Below are positions 7,223 to 18,290 of a stretch of 64,000 nucleotides of DNA, piece by piece (positions within the stretch are counted from its first letter, which is position 1; each line of letters opens with the position of its first letter). The position numbers and the translations under genes are program-made. Source of the DNA: Brevundimonas guildfordensis (GTDB taxonomy: Bacteria > Pseudomonadota > Alphaproteobacteria > Caulobacterales > Caulobacteraceae); assembly GCF_014836405.1 (NCBI RefSeq), contig NZ_JACSQU010000003.1:62001-126000 (forward strand), written 5' to 3'. The notes below the pieces were generated by a model, which did no database searches, was not told the origin of the DNA, and worked only from the letters and a program-made list of their open reading frames with translations.

Positions 7223-9394
7223 TTAAGAGGTGGGGAACCCGCGCACCTTCAGAAGGGCCGTCACGTCGGGATTGCGGCCGCGGAAGCGGCGATAGGCCTC
7301 GGCGCGGTCCGTGGTGTTGCCCTCGGCCAGGATGATGGCCTTGTAGCGGGCGCCGATGTCCGGGTTGAAGACGTCGCCGGACTCTTCGAAATAGGCCCAG
7401 GTGTCGGCGTCCATCACTTCCGACCACAGGTAGGAGTAGTAGCCGGCCGAATAGGCGTCCGAGGTGAACAGGTGATTGAACTGCGGCAGGCGGTGCCGCA
7501 TCACGATCTCCTTGGGCATGCCCAGACGGTTCAGGCTGTCGCGCTCGAAGGCGTCGATGTCGGTCGGCGGCGTCGCCTGGGTGTGCAGGTCCATGTCCAC
7601 CAGGGCCGACGACAGGTAGGACACCGTCGTATAGCCCTGGTTGAAGGTGGCGGCGGCCTCGATCTTCTCGACCAGGGCCTGGGGCATCGGCTGGCCGGTT
7701 TCGACGTGCTTCAGGAAGCCGTCGATGATCGGACGCGACAGCACCCAGTGCTCGTGCACCTGCGACGGATATTCGACATAGTCGCGCGGCGTGCCGGCCA
7801 GAGCCGGGTAGCGCACTTGCGACGACAGCGAGTGCAGGGCGTGGCCGAACTCGTGGAACAGGGTCTCGGCGTCGTCCAGCGAGATCAACAGCGGGCCGCT
7901 GGCGGCCTTGATGAAGTTGTTGTTGTTCGAAGCCAGGACGTTCTTCACGCCGTCATAGGTCGAGTACGACCGGTAGGTCGTGGCCCAGGCGCCCGACCGC
8001 TTGCCCGAGCGGGCGAAGTCGTCGGAGTAGAACAGGCCGACGTGCGAGCCGTCCGCCTTGTTGCGGACCTCGAACACCTCGACGTCCGGATGGAAGACCG
8101 GCACCGAGCCGTCGGTGATCTTGTGGAAGGTGAAGCCGTACAGGCGCTCGGCCATGTAGAAGGCGCCGCGCTTGACGTTGTTCAGCTCGAGGTAGGGCTT
8201 CATCTCGTTCTGATCGAGGTCGTACTTCGCCTTACGCACCTTCTCTGCGTAGTAGAGGTAGTCCCACGGCTCGATGTCGTGACCGGCGATCGCCTTCATG
8301 TCGGCGACCTCCTCGGCGACGCGGGCCTTGGCCGGCGCCCAGACGCGCTCCATCAGCTCCATGGCCGCCGCAGGCGTCTTGGCCATGGTGTCCTGCATGC
8401 GCCACTCGGCATGGTTGGTGAAGCCCAGCAGCTTGGCGCGCTGCTGACGCAGGTCGACGATCTGGGCGATCGTCGCATTGGTGTCGTTGGCGTCGCCGTT
8501 GTCGCCGCGGTTGACGAACTTCTTCCAGACCTGCTCGCGCAGGGCGCGGTCATCGGCGAACGACAGGAAGGGGTCGACGCTGGAGCGGGTGTTGTTGATG
8601 GCCCAGCCGCTGAGGCCGTGGGCCTGTGCGGCGGCCGCTGCGGCGGCCTTGTTGGAGGCCGGCAGGCCGGCGACGCCGGCTTCGTTCGGGATGTGGGTCC
8701 AGGTCTTCTCGTCCTCGACCACCTTCTGGCCGAAGCTGGTGAAGGCGTTCGACAGGGCGGTGTTGATGCGGCCCAGCTCGGCCTTGCCGGCGGCGTCCAG
8801 GGCGGCGCCGTTGCGGATGAAGCTGTCGCGGCTGCGCTCGGCCAGACGGGTCTGCTCAGCCGTCAGCCCCATGGCGGCGGCGTTGTCGGCCACCGACTTG
8901 ATGCGGGCGAACAGGCGCTCGTTGAAGGTCGTCTCGTCGCTAGCGGCCGACAGGAGCGGCGACACTTCGCGGGCCAGGTCCTGATACTCGGCGGAGCCGA
9001 TGTTGGAGGTCATGACGCCGAAGACGGCCATGGCGCGGCCTTGCGGCTCGCCGGCCATCTGCATGGCGACCAGGGTGTTGGCGAAGGAGGCCGGCTCGGG
9101 ATTGTCGGCGATGGCGTTGATCTCGGCGCGGCGCAGCTCAATGCCTTCGAGGATGGCTTCGCGCAGCTTCGGCGCCGTCACCTTGTCCCACGGCGGCACG
9201 CCTTCATAGGGGCCGGTCCACACCTGAAGCAGCTCGGCGCGCGGCGCGGTCGTCGGCAGGACGGCGCGGGCGATGCGGGCCTCATCGGCGGTCGGGGCGA
9301 CGCCTGTCATTGCGGTCTCCATGGCGCCGGCCGAAGCGCAGCCCGCGAGGGCGAAGAGGCTCGCGCCCCCGATGAGAAGGTGGCGTCTGTGCAT
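7223..9394 (-). CDS. dcp: M3 family metallopeptidase, lipoprotein (peptidyl-dipeptidase Dcp-like)
   Basis: Zinc peptidase of family M3, predicted to cleave dipeptides or oligopeptides outside the inner membrane. The 723-aa product begins with a lipoprotein signal, MHRRHLLIGGASLFALAGC, whose Cys would be lipidated. The mature start (WTGPYEGVPPWDKV) is typical of Dcp-like proteins, and the zinc site ETLFHEFGHALH is at about residue 510. The start ATG at 9394 follows GGGAGA; 76 upstream in-frame codons were left out because they precede the signal peptide. E. coli Dcp is largely cytoplasmic, so the lipobox marks the envelope-attached subtype common in Caulobacterales and Xanthomonads. Divergent from murI (121 bp). 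Confidence 0.93.
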   Translation of the reverse strand: MHRRHLLIGGASLFALAGCASAGAMETAMTGVAPTADEARIARAVLPTTAPRAELLQVWTGPYEGVPPWDKVTAPKLREAILEGIELRRAEINAIADNPEPASFANTLVAMQMAGEPQGRAMAVFGVMTSNIGSAEYQDLAREVSPLLSAASDETTFNERLFARIKSVADNAAAMGLTAEQTRLAERSRDSFIRNGAALDAAGKAELGRINTALSNAFTSFGQKVVEDEKTWTHIPNEAGVAGLPASNKAAAAAAAQAHGLSGWAINNTRSSVDPFLSFADDRALREQVWKKFVNRGDNGDANDTNATIAQIVDLRQQRAKLLGFTNHAEWRMQDTMAKTPAAAMELMERVWAPAKARVAEEVADMKAIAGHDIEPWDYLYYAEKVRKAKYDLDQNEMKPYLELNNVKRGAFYMAERLYGFTFHKITDGSVPVFHPDVEVFEVRNKADGSHVGLFYSDDFARSGKRSGAWATTYRSYSTYDGVKNVLASNNNNFIKAASGPLLISLDDAETLFHEFGHALHSLSSQVRYPALAGTPRDYVEYPSQVHEHWVLSRPIIDGFLKHVETGQPMPQALVEKIEAAATFNQGYTTVSYLSSALVDMDLHTQATPPTDIDAFERDSLNRLGMPKEIVMRHRLPQFNHLFTSDAYSAGYYSYLWSEVMDADTWAYFEESGDVFNPDIGARYKAIILAEGNTTDRAEAYRRFRGRNPDVTALLKVRGFPTS

Positions 9395-9514
9395 GCGGTT
9401 CTCCCAACCTTTGACGTCGTGGCGCGCCCGCGACCAGACGATCTGGGCGACGCATCGGCCTGATGTAATGGTATCCATTGGACGGCGAAACCCCGCGAGG
9501 CTAAAGGCCGCTGC

Positions 9515-10378
9515 ATGGCGATAGGCGTTTTCGACTCCGGCGTGGGGGGCCTGACGGTCCACCGCGAACTCACGACCCGCTTTCCGACGCGGGATTTCAT
9601 CTATCTGGGCGACCAGGCCCACGCCCCCTATGGCGGGCGAAACGGCGAAGACATCGTCGAGCTGACCCGCGCCGGCTGCGAGCGCCTGTTCGAGGCGGGC
9701 GCCTCCATCGTCGTGCTGGCCTGCAACACGGCCTCGGCGATTGCGCTGCGCCGGCTGCAGCAGACCTGGATTCCGGGAATGCGCGAAAAGCTGGGCCGGC
9801 CGGTCAATGTGCTGGGCATCATCGTCCCGACCATCGAGGCGGCCACCGGCCTGCCCTGGTCCTACGAAGCCGAGCGCAACGGGCGTATGGAAGGCGAGAA
9901 GAAGCAGGCGATCGACATCACCGGCGTCTTCTGCACCGCCGCCACGGCGATGAGCCGCGTCTACGAGATCGAGATCGACAAACGCCGCGACGACCTGGCC
10001 GTCTTTACCGAGGCCTGCCCCGGCCTGGCCGGTCTGATCGAACTGGGCGCGCCGTCAGAGGAGTTGAAGGTGGTGATCGACGACCACGTCGACGCCCTGC
10101 GTCGCCGCATCGGCCGTCACCCGGACAAGGCGGTCCTGGGCTGCACCCACTATGAGATCGTCGCCGACCTGTTCGCCCAGGCCCTGCCCGCCGGCGTCCA
10201 GATCATCAGCCAGCCGGCCGCCGTCGCCGACTCGCTGGAGCGCTACTTTGAGCGCCACCCGGAATACGAGCTGGGTTCCTCGGCCCGGCGCGACTTCCTG
10301 ACCACAGGAACGCCCGGCCCGCAGTCGGACCTGGTCGCCCAGTTCTGGGGCGCGCCCCTGACGTTTGATCAGGCCTGA
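9515..10378 (+). CDS. murI: Glutamate racemase
   Basis: Makes D-glutamate from L-glutamate for peptidoglycan. The 287-aa product has the N-terminal GVFDSGVGGLTV loop, the first catalytic cysteine in VLACNTASA (about residue 70) and the second in VLGCTHYE (about residue 209). Compared with short Gram-positive forms it has a longer middle segment (around residues 125-150). The start ATG at 9515 puts the GVFDSG strand at residue 4, as usual. Single gene, divergent from the M3 peptidase. Confidence 0.96.
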   Translation: MAIGVFDSGVGGLTVHRELTTRFPTRDFIYLGDQAHAPYGGRNGEDIVELTRAGCERLFEAGASIVVLACNTASAIALRRLQQTWIPGMREKLGRPVNVLGIIVPTIEAATGLPWSYEAERNGRMEGEKKQAIDITGVFCTAATAMSRVYEIEIDKRRDDLAVFTEACPGLAGLIELGAPSEELKVVIDDHVDALRRRIGRHPDKAVLGCTHYEIVADLFAQALPAGVQIISQPAAVADSLERYFERHPEYELGSSARRDFLTTGTPGPQSDLVAQFWGAPLTFDQA

Positions 10379-10404
10379 CGTCAACGCGCAGCGCTGGCGC
10401 GAGG

Positions 10405-10905
10405 CTATTCCTCCGCAGTCCTGCGCTGGCCGAAGGTCGGCGCCCGCTCTTTTTGCTGCGCCCAATAGGCCGGGCCGTCGTCCGGCTTGAACATGGTGCG
10501 CGGCACGCCGTTGCGGTCCACCACGGCGAAGGTGTTCGTCGCGGCCTGATAGAAGAGGGTGTCGCCGTTGGCGCGCTTCACCGTCTCGGTTCCCTTCGGC
10601 GTCGCTTCGGTGAAGGTCCGCACCTTCTGCAGATAGTCGTCCGCCGAGCTGGCCCCGAAGGCGGCGCCATTGCGCTCATACAGCCGCTGCACCTTGGCGT
10701 CGGCGGTCTCGCGTCGGTTGGCGGTGACGGTGGGCTTGGCCGCCTCGGCCGCACCTGCCCCATCCGCAGCCTCGGGCGCGGTCGTCGAGATCAGGCCGGC
10801 CGGTTCGGCCGCATTGCGATCCCGCGTCTCTACCGCCGAACCGCCGTTGTCGCATCCGGCCACAACCAACACCGCAGCCAGCGCCGCGAACCTCCGTACC
10901 ACCAT
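10405..10905 (-). CDS. Lipoprotein with toxin-tail-like C-terminal domain, function unknown
   Basis: A 166-aa predicted lipoprotein: signal MVVRRFAALAAVLVVAGC followed by a low-complexity linker rich in Ala, Glu and Thr (about 20-70). The C-terminal 95 residues form a compact module with YERNGAAFGASSADDYLQ, NGDTLFYQAATNTFAVV and PRTMFKPDDGPAYW. From memory, this FG-x-S...Y...NGD...Y...TNTF...RT-FKP pattern resembles small modules at the ends of polymorphic toxins and some phage proteins; that relation is an inference. The start ATG at 10905 has the ribosome site GGGAGGGG, which excludes 67 in-frame upstream codons. It is convergent with murI and divergent from coaBC. No immunity partner is adjacent. 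Confidence 0.75.
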   Translation of the reverse strand: MVVRRFAALAAVLVVAGCDNGGSAVETRDRNAAEPAGLISTTAPEAADGAGAAEAAKPTVTANRRETADAKVQRLYERNGAAFGASSADDYLQKVRTFTEATPKGTETVKRANGDTLFYQAATNTFAVVDRNGVPRTMFKPDDGPAYWAQQKERAPTFGQRRTAEE

Positions 10906-11038
10906 GGCGTCCCCTCCCAGAATTTCACCGAACACAGATAGCCATAGAATTTCCCGTCCGGCAAAGTTCCCTTTCAAGGAGCACTGACCCCGCCGCTTTG
11001 TCTCGACGCCGTCACCCAGCGCCGCTAGACCTTGGCTC

Positions 11039-12274
11039 ATGACCTCACCCTCGCTTTCCAGCGCCCTGGCCGGCCGCAAGGTCCTGTTGATCATCGGCGG
11101 CGGCATCGCCGCCTATAAGGCGCTGGAGCTGATCCGCCTGCTCAGCAAGGCGGGGGCCGAGACCATGACCGTGCTGACCAAGGCCGGGGCCGAGTTCGTC
11201 ACCCCCATGTCGCTGGCCGCCCTGAGCGGCCATCCGGTGCGGCAGGAACTGTTCATGCCGGAAGACGAAACCGCCATGGGCCATATCGAACTGTCGCGCT
11301 GGGCCGATCTGGTAGTGGTGGCGCCCGCCACGGCCGGGCTGATCGCCAAGGCCGCCAACGGCATGGCCGACGACCTGGCCTCGACCACGCTTCTGGCCAC
11401 CGACAAGAAGGTGCTGCTGGCCCCGGCGATGAATGTGCGCATGTGGCTGCACCCCGCAGTTCAGGCCAATGTCGAGCGGCTGAAGGGCTTCGACGGCTAT
11501 CACGGCATGGCCGTGGTCGGGCCGGACGACGGCATAATGGCCTGCGGCGAGTTCGGGCCGGGCCGCATGGCCGAGCCTCCGGTGATCTTCGATGCGATCG
11601 CCCGCCTGTTGGCCGGGCCGGACGGACGTCCGCTCACGGGCCGGACCGCCGTCGTGACGGCCGGGCCGACGTTCGAGCCGATCGACCCGGTTCGCGGCCT
11701 CACCAACCGCTCCAGCGGCAAGCAGGGCTACGCCGTCGCCGCCGCCCTGGCCGACCTCGGGGCGCAGGTGACGCTGATCTCCGGCCCGGTGGCGCTGGAC
11801 GCCCCTGTCGGCGTGACCCGCGTCTGGGTCGAGGCCGCGACCGAAATGAAGGCCGCCGTCGAAGCCGCGCTTCCTGCCGACATCGCCGTGATGAGCGCCG
11901 CCGTCGCCGACTGGCGCGTGGACGGGGTGGCTTCCGGCAAGATCAAGAAGGCGCCCGGCGGCCCGCCCTCGCTGGCCCTCATCGAAAACCCCGACATCCT
12001 GGCGGGTGTCTCCGCGCCCGGCCCGCGTCGCCCGAAGCTGGTGGTGGGTTTCGCCGCCGAGACCAACGACCTGGAGGCCAACGCCCGCGCCAAGCTGTCG
12101 CGCAAGGGGTGCGACTGGATCGTCGGCAACGACGTCTCTGACGAGGTGTTCGGCTCGGACGGCAACGCCGTGACCCTGTTCACCCGCGACGGCGAGGAGC
12201 CCTGGCCCCGCCAGTCCAAGACCGAAGTCGCCAGGAAGCTGGCCCAGCGCATCGCCGATCACTTCAAGGCCTGA
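11039..12274 (+). CDS. coaBC: Bifunctional phosphopantothenoylcysteine decarboxylase / phosphopantothenate-cysteine ligase
   Basis: Two consecutive steps of coenzyme A synthesis in one 411-aa protein. The N-terminal flavin-dependent decarboxylase (CoaC, about 1-190) has [16 protein letters not shown], the APAMNVRMW motif and the substrate-recognition loop with its Cys ([13 protein letters not shown]). The C-terminal ligase (CoaB, about 195-411) has [16 protein letters not shown], the NRSSGKQG loop and the AAVADW strand. It is followed after 4 bp by dut, a pairing common in alphaproteobacteria. Confidence 0.97.
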   Translation: MTSPSLSSALAGRKVLLIIGGGIAAYKALELIRLLSKAGAETMTVLTKAGAEFVTPMSLAALSGHPVRQELFMPEDETAMGHIELSRWADLVVVAPATAGLIAKAANGMADDLASTTLLATDKKVLLAPAMNVRMWLHPAVQANVERLKGFDGYHGMAVVGPDDGIMACGEFGPGRMAEPPVIFDAIARLLAGPDGRPLTGRTAVVTAGPTFEPIDPVRGLTNRSSGKQGYAVAAALADLGAQVTLISGPVALDAPVGVTRVWVEAATEMKAAVEAALPADIAVMSAAVADWRVDGVASGKIKKAPGGPPSLALIENPDILAGVSAPGPRRPKLVVGFAAETNDLEANARAKLSRKGCDWIVGNDVSDEVFGSDGNAVTLFTRDGEEPWPRQSKTEVARKLAQRIADHFKA

Positions 12275-12278
12275 GACC

Positions 12279-12728
12279 ATGACCGCCCTTCGCATCGAAC
12301 GTCTGCCCCACGCCGAAGGCCTGGCGCTGCCCGCCTACGAGACCGCCGGCTCGGCCGGCATGGACCTTCGCGCCGCCCTCGCCGAGGGCGAGACCCTGGT
12401 GCTGGAGCCGGGTCAGCGTAAACTCGTCCCCACCGGGCTGAAGATCGCCCTGGAGCCCGGCTATGAGGCCCAGATCCGTCCGCGCTCGGGCCTGGCGCTG
12501 AAGCACGGCGTCTCGGCGCCTAATTCGCCAGGCACCATCGACAGCGACTATCGCGGCGAGGTCGGCGTCATCCTGATCAATCACGGCGAGCTGCCGTTCG
12601 AGATCAAACGCGGCGATCGCATCGCCCAGATGGTCATCGCCCGCTATGAACAAGCGCAGATCGTCGAGGTCGCAGCCCTGGACGAGACGGAGCGGGGCGC
12701 GGGCGGCTTCGGCTCAACCGGGCGTTGA
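12279..12728 (+). CDS. dut: Deoxyuridine 5'-triphosphate nucleotidohydrolase (dUTPase)
   Basis: Hydrolyses dUTP to dUMP and pyrophosphate, keeping uracil out of DNA and feeding dTMP synthesis. The 149-aa trimeric-type enzyme has all five motifs: AGMDLRA (1), [11 protein letters not shown] (2), [11 protein letters not shown] (3), GDRIAQMVI (4) and the C-terminal [11 protein letters not shown] arm (5) that closes over the nucleotide. Start ATG at 12279, 4 bp after the coaBC stop, so the two are probably translated from one message. Confidence 0.97.
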   Translation: MTALRIERLPHAEGLALPAYETAGSAGMDLRAALAEGETLVLEPGQRKLVPTGLKIALEPGYEAQIRPRSGLALKHGVSAPNSPGTIDSDYRGEVGVILINHGELPFEIKRGDRIAQMVIARYEQAQIVEVAALDETERGAGGFGSTGR

Positions 12729-12776
12729 TCAAGTCTCTGCTTTCACATCCGTAGATACTCGTTTAGCGTGGCTGTC

Positions 12777-13178
12777 ATGAACACGCTGGAACAGCTCGTC
12801 TACTGCAGCCGATCACGGCTCGCTCGGGAAGATGAGGCGGCGGCGATGGCCGACATTGTCCATGTCGCGGCCTATTTGAACGCCCGAAACGGCATCAGCG
12901 GGGCCCTGACCCTGCAAGACGGAATGTTCGTTCAGGTCCTCGAAGGCTCGCCCAGCGCGCTGGATATCCTCATGCTGCATCTGCATTTCGACGAGCGGCA
13001 TGAAGACATCGAAGTGTTGTGCCGGGACACCATCGAGCGCCGCGACTTTCCGGCCTGGGGCATGGCGGCGCCGTCCCGCCTTCAATCAGAGGCGCTAGGA
13101 CGACTGATCGCAGCCCGCTCGCCCGATCTGTGCGCCTGGCGGGCCGCCATGACCGAACTGCTGGTCGAGGCGGCCTGA
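12777..13178 (+). CDS. Stand-alone BLUF-domain blue-light photoreceptor
   Basis: A 133-aa protein that is almost entirely one BLUF domain, which binds FAD and senses blue light through a Tyr-Gln hydrogen-bond switch. The conserved Tyr is in QLVYCSRS, the Asn in NARNGISGALTL, the Gln in MFVQVLEG, and a Trp in RRDFPAWGMA. A short helical C-terminus (about 100-133) has no output domain, so it probably signals by protein contact. The start is ambiguous: GTG at 12768 or ATG at 12777, neither with a clear ribosome site; the ATG is used. It follows dut by 48 bp on the same strand and converges with dapB. A hairpin (CGCCGCGC/GCGCGGCG, 13212-13238) lies between them. Confidence 0.92.
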   Translation: MNTLEQLVYCSRSRLAREDEAAAMADIVHVAAYLNARNGISGALTLQDGMFVQVLEGSPSALDILMLHLHFDERHEDIEVLCRDTIERRDFPAWGMAAPSRLQSEALGRLIAARSPDLCAWRAAMTELLVEAA

Positions 13179-13238
13179 CGCCAAGAGGGCGATTGCGCTG
13201 AAGCCAAGCACCGCCGCGCGGAGAGCGCCAGCGCGGCG

Positions 13239-13988
13239 TTACGCCTGACGGAAGCCCAAGACGTCCTGCATGTCGTAAAGGCCGGGGCGACGATTGCGCA
13301 CCCAGGCGGCGGCGGCCACCGCGCCCTTGGCGAACAGGCTGCGGTCGATCGCCGAATGCGACAGGGTCAGCATCTCGTCTTCTGAGGCAAACATGACGGT
13401 GTGCTCGCCGATCACACCGCCGGCGCGCAGGGAGGCGAAGCCGATCTTGCCCGGTTCGCGCGGACCGGTGATGCCGTCGTAAGGGGCGCTTTGCAGCTCG
13501 GCCAGATCGCGGCCCCGACCGTTGGCGGCCGCCTCGCCCAGCATCAGGGCCGTGCCCGAAGGGGCGTCGACCTTGCGCCGGTGATGGGTCTCCAGCACCT
13601 CGATGTCCCAGTCGCGCGCGTCCAGCCGCAGGGCGGCGTGTTCGACCAGACCGATCAGGATGTTCACGCCCAGGGAGAAGTTGCCGCTCATGACGATGGC
13701 GATCTTCTCGGCGGCGGCCTCGATCTCGGCCTCCTGCCCCGGCGTCAGGCCGGTGGAGCCGATGACCAGGGCCGGGCCGCCCGCCTCGGCGCACGCCTTG
13801 GCCAGAGCCACCGAGGCCTCGGGCGTCGAGAAGTCGATGATGACGTCGCACAGCTTCAGGTCGACGGTCTCGCCGCGATCGAAGCGGGCGGCGACCACCA
13901 CGTCGTCGCGGGCGTCCAGAACCTGAGACACGGCGCGGCCCATGCGGCCCCGGGCGCCGGAGATGCCGGCGTGGAAGATGTCGCTCAC
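13239..13988 (-). CDS. dapB: 4-hydroxy-tetrahydrodipicolinate reductase
   Basis: NAD(P)H-dependent step of the diaminopimelate/lysine pathway, supplying peptidoglycan and protein synthesis. The 249-aa protein has the nucleotide loop GISGARGRMGRAVS, the DFSTPEAS strand, IGSTGLTPGQE, and the catalytic ETHHRRKVDAPSGTAL segment with His and Lys. Its ATG overlaps the dnaJ stop by 4 nt (13985-13988), so translation is probably coupled to dnaJ. This links lysine synthesis to a heat-inducible transcript. Confidence 0.97.
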   Translation of the reverse strand: MSDIFHAGISGARGRMGRAVSQVLDARDDVVVAARFDRGETVDLKLCDVIIDFSTPEASVALAKACAEAGGPALVIGSTGLTPGQEAEIEAAAEKIAIVMSGNFSLGVNILIGLVEHAALRLDARDWDIEVLETHHRRKVDAPSGTALMLGEAAANGRGRDLAELQSAPYDGITGPREPGKIGFASLRAGGVIGEHTVMFASEDEMLTLSHSAIDRSLFAKGAVAAAAWVRNRRPGLYDMQDVLGFRQA

Positions 13989-15190
13989 GCGGTCTCTTTC
14001 GGATTGTCGGCGTCGCCGCCCAGGATATCGGCCCAGAAACGCTTGGCCTTGCCGGCGAAGCTGGTGTTGCGCGGGGTCTGGCTCTCGCCGAGCGACGCGG
14101 CCAGTTCAGCCAGCAGCTCCTTCTGGCGGGCATTCAGGTCCGTCGGCGTCTCGACGAACAGTTCGACCACCAGATCGCCGCGGCCGCGCCCGTTCAGGTG
14201 CGGCATGCCCTTGCCCTTGATGCGGACGGTCTTGCCGGTCTGGGCGCCCGCGGGCACCTCGACCGGGGCCTTGCACTTGCCGTCGCAGGCGTCCGAGATC
14301 AGGCAGGGCGCGTCGACGGCGCCGCCCAGGGCCGCCACCGTCATCGGCACCGGCACCGTGACCAGCAGGTCGAGGTTGTCGCGCTCGAACAGTTCGTGCG
14401 GCGTGACCGACAGGAAGACGTAGAGGTCGCCGCGCGGGCCGCCGCGCTGGCCCGCCTCGCCCTCGCCCGACAGGCGGATGCGCGAACCGTCGTCGACGCC
14501 CGCCGGAACCTTGAGGCTGAGCTTGCGGGTCTTGCGGACCTGGCCGTGGCCCCGGCAGGTGGTGCAGGGGTCGGCGATCATCTCGCCCGAACCGCCGCAG
14601 CGGGGGCAGGTGCGCTCGACCTGGAAGAAGCCATTGGCCTGGCGCACGCGCCCGGCGCCGCCGCAGGTGTTGCAGATGGTCGGCTGAGTGCCCGCCTTGG
14701 CGCCCGAGCCGTCGCAGACCTCGCAACTCATCAGGGTCGGGATGGCGATCTCGACCTCGGCGCCCTGATAGGCCTGCTCCAGGGTGATCTCGAGGTCGTA
14801 GCGCAGGTCCGAGCCCCGGCGCGGGCCGTGGCTCTGCCGCCCGCCGCCGCCCCGGCCGCCGAAGGCGTCTCCGAAGGCGTCGCCGAAGACCTGGGAGAAG
14901 ATGTCGTTGATGTCGTGGAAGCCCTGGCCGCCGCCCTGGCCGAAGGGATTGCCGCCCCCGCCGCCGTTGACCCCGGCGTGGCCGAAGCGGTCGTAGGCCG
15001 CGCGCTTCTGCTCGTCCGACAGGACCGTGTAGGCCTCGGAGATTTCCTTGAACTTGGCGAGAGAATCTTCCGACCCGCCATTGCGGTCGGGGTGGTGCTC
15101 CATCGCCAGCTTGCGATAGGCGCTCTTCAGCGCTGCCGCATCGACCGTGCGCTCGACCCCCAGAATCTCGTAATAGTCACGTTGCGCCAT
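13985..15190 (-). CDS. dnaJ: Chaperone protein DnaJ
   Basis: Hsp40 co-chaperone that hands unfolded protein to DnaK and stimulates its ATPase. The 401 residues carry the full class I layout: J domain with HPD in MEHHPDRNG (about residue 32-36), a Gly/Phe linker (about 75-120), four zinc motifs (CEVCDGSG, CNTCGGAG, CPRCGGSG, CTTCRGHG) and the C-terminal substrate-binding half. It lies downstream of dnaK, but a terminator (15318-15349) and a sigma-32-like promoter (15277-15307) in the 179-bp gap suggest a message of its own, shared with dapB. Confidence 0.98.
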   Translation of the reverse strand: MAQRDYYEILGVERTVDAAALKSAYRKLAMEHHPDRNGGSEDSLAKFKEISEAYTVLSDEQKRAAYDRFGHAGVNGGGGGNPFGQGGGQGFHDINDIFSQVFGDAFGDAFGGRGGGGRQSHGPRRGSDLRYDLEITLEQAYQGAEVEIAIPTLMSCEVCDGSGAKAGTQPTICNTCGGAGRVRQANGFFQVERTCPRCGGSGEMIADPCTTCRGHGQVRKTRKLSLKVPAGVDDGSRIRLSGEGEAGQRGGPRGDLYVFLSVTPHELFERDNLDLLVTVPVPMTVAALGGAVDAPCLISDACDGKCKAPVEVPAGAQTGKTVRIKGKGMPHLNGRGRGDLVVELFVETPTDLNARQKELLAELAASLGESQTPRNTSFAGKAKRFWADILGGDADNPKETA

Positions 15191-15276
15191 CAGGCGTTCG
15201 TCCTCTTACTTTCCCGCCGCTTCAGGCCTCTCTTGATCGGAGGCGTTCCGTTCGCGGATGACCGACAGCCTGCCTG

Positions 15277-15307
15277 ATGACATGGGCGCCCGGTCGAATG
15301 ATGCAAG
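15277..15307 (-). promoter_or_regulatory. Sigma-32-like heat-shock promoter for dnaJ-dapB
   Basis: Minus strand: CTTG (15307-15304), 17-nt spacer, then CCCATGTCAT (15286-15277), close to the alphaproteobacterial RpoH pattern CTTG-N17/18-CYTATNT. It is about 87 bp upstream of the dnaJ start. Two more such elements precede dnaK and hrcA. Confidence 0.6.
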
Positions 15308-15317
15308 TTCTATGAAA

Positions 15318-15349
15318 CGGCCCCGCCTGCCGTCTGACAAGCGGGGCCG
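15318..15349 (-). terminator. Terminator after dnaK
   Basis: Perfect 9-bp arms CGGCCCCGC (15318-15326) and GCGGGGCCG (15341-15349), 14-nt loop. On the minus strand the stem is followed by TTTC, a short T run. It lies 21 bp after the dnaK stop and just before the dnaJ promoter. Confidence 0.7.
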
Positions 15350-15369
15350 AACATCATGCAGGCGCCGTT

Positions 15370-17277
<1,908 letters not shown>

Positions 17278-17460
17278 GGGCTTGTCTTTTTCACTCCTTG
17301 CGGCGGGCGATGCGGCGGCCTCGCAAAATCAAGCGCCGCGCGTGACCGCCCCCTGATGGGCTTCTGAAATCATGCCGCGCCGGACACTAGGCCCGGTTCG
17401 GCGGTGGATGGGGTCGGCGGACAAGCCCCTAACGAAAAGGGGGTTATCGCCGGATTGGCT

Positions 17461-17491
17461 CGGATATGGGAAAGACCGCAGGGGCTGCAAG
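17461..17491 (-). promoter_or_regulatory. Sigma-32-like heat-shock promoter for dnaK
   Basis: Minus strand: CTTG (17491-17488), 17-nt spacer, CCCATATCCG (17470-17461). It matches CTTG-N17-CYTATNTNNG except C for T at the third -10 base. The region is shared with the divergent alkB-like gene starting at 17566. Confidence 0.65.
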
Positions 17492-17565
17492 GCCTTCCGC
17501 CCGGTTCGGACCAGATTCCGCGCCTTATGGCGGACAAGGACGCATCGCGCCGCTAAATTCGGCCG

Positions 17566-18216
17566 ATGACCTCGCAAATCCCACCGCTAGCGCCTCCGGA
17601 GACCCCGACCGCCCTGCCTGGATTTCGGTTGTGGCCGGGCCTGCTGGATGCAACCGAGCAAGCGGACCTGCTGGCCGAGGTGCGGGCAGGGTTGGAGGCG
17701 GCGCCCCTGTACCGGCCGACAACGCCGGGGGGGCGGCCCTTTTCGGTGCGTATGAGCAACTTCGGCGCCCTGGGCTGGGTGTCGGACCGTCAGGGCTATC
17801 GCTATCAGCCGACCCACCCGGTGACCGGCGCGCCCTGGCCTGCCATTCCGGCCCGCTTGTTGAGTCTGTGGGACGCCCTGACCGGCTGGCCGACCCCGCC
17901 CGACGCCTGCCTGATCAACCTCTATCAGAGCGAAGCGAAGATGGGTCTGCATCAGGACAAGGACGAACGCGACCTGACGGCGCCGGTGCTGTCGGTGTCG
18001 CTGGGCGATACGGCGGTGTTCCGCATCGGCCCGGCCCCCGACGAAACCGGAAAGGGCGGCGCCACCCGCACGGTGCGCCTGGCCTCCGGCGACGTCTGCG
18101 CCCTGACCGGGCCTGCAAGGCTGGCGCGGCACGGGATCGACCGGCTGCTGGCCGGTTCGTCGCGACTGCTGCCCGGCGGCGGGCGGGTGAACCTGACGCT
18201 GCGGGTCGCCAGATAA
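17566..18216 (+). CDS. alkB: AlkB-like alpha-ketoglutarate-dependent dioxygenase
   Basis: Fe(II)/2-oxoglutarate dioxygenase that removes methyl damage from DNA or RNA bases by oxidation. The 216-aa protein has the metal-binding His and Asp in MGLHQDKDERD (about residue 129), the second His in RLARHGIDR, and the 2-oxoglutarate-binding end GGGRVNLTLRVAR (the R-x-N-x-T-x-R signature). NLYQSEAKMGLHQD matches the NxY strand of true AlkB. The start ATG at 17566 is in the region divergent from dnaK. The same frame as the downstream hydrolase is open across this gene but is a shadow there. Confidence 0.93.
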   Translation: MTSQIPPLAPPETPTALPGFRLWPGLLDATEQADLLAEVRAGLEAAPLYRPTTPGGRPFSVRMSNFGALGWVSDRQGYRYQPTHPVTGAPWPAIPARLLSLWDALTGWPTPPDACLINLYQSEAKMGLHQDKDERDLTAPVLSVSLGDTAVFRIGPAPDETGKGGATRTVRLASGDVCALTGPARLARHGIDRLLAGSSRLLPGGGRVNLTLRVAR

Positions 18217-18290
18217 GCCGGAAAGACTCGACGGCGGAGGGAAAGCCGAGGCACTGTCGCCGCTTCCACAGCGCCGACCGGAGACCCGAG

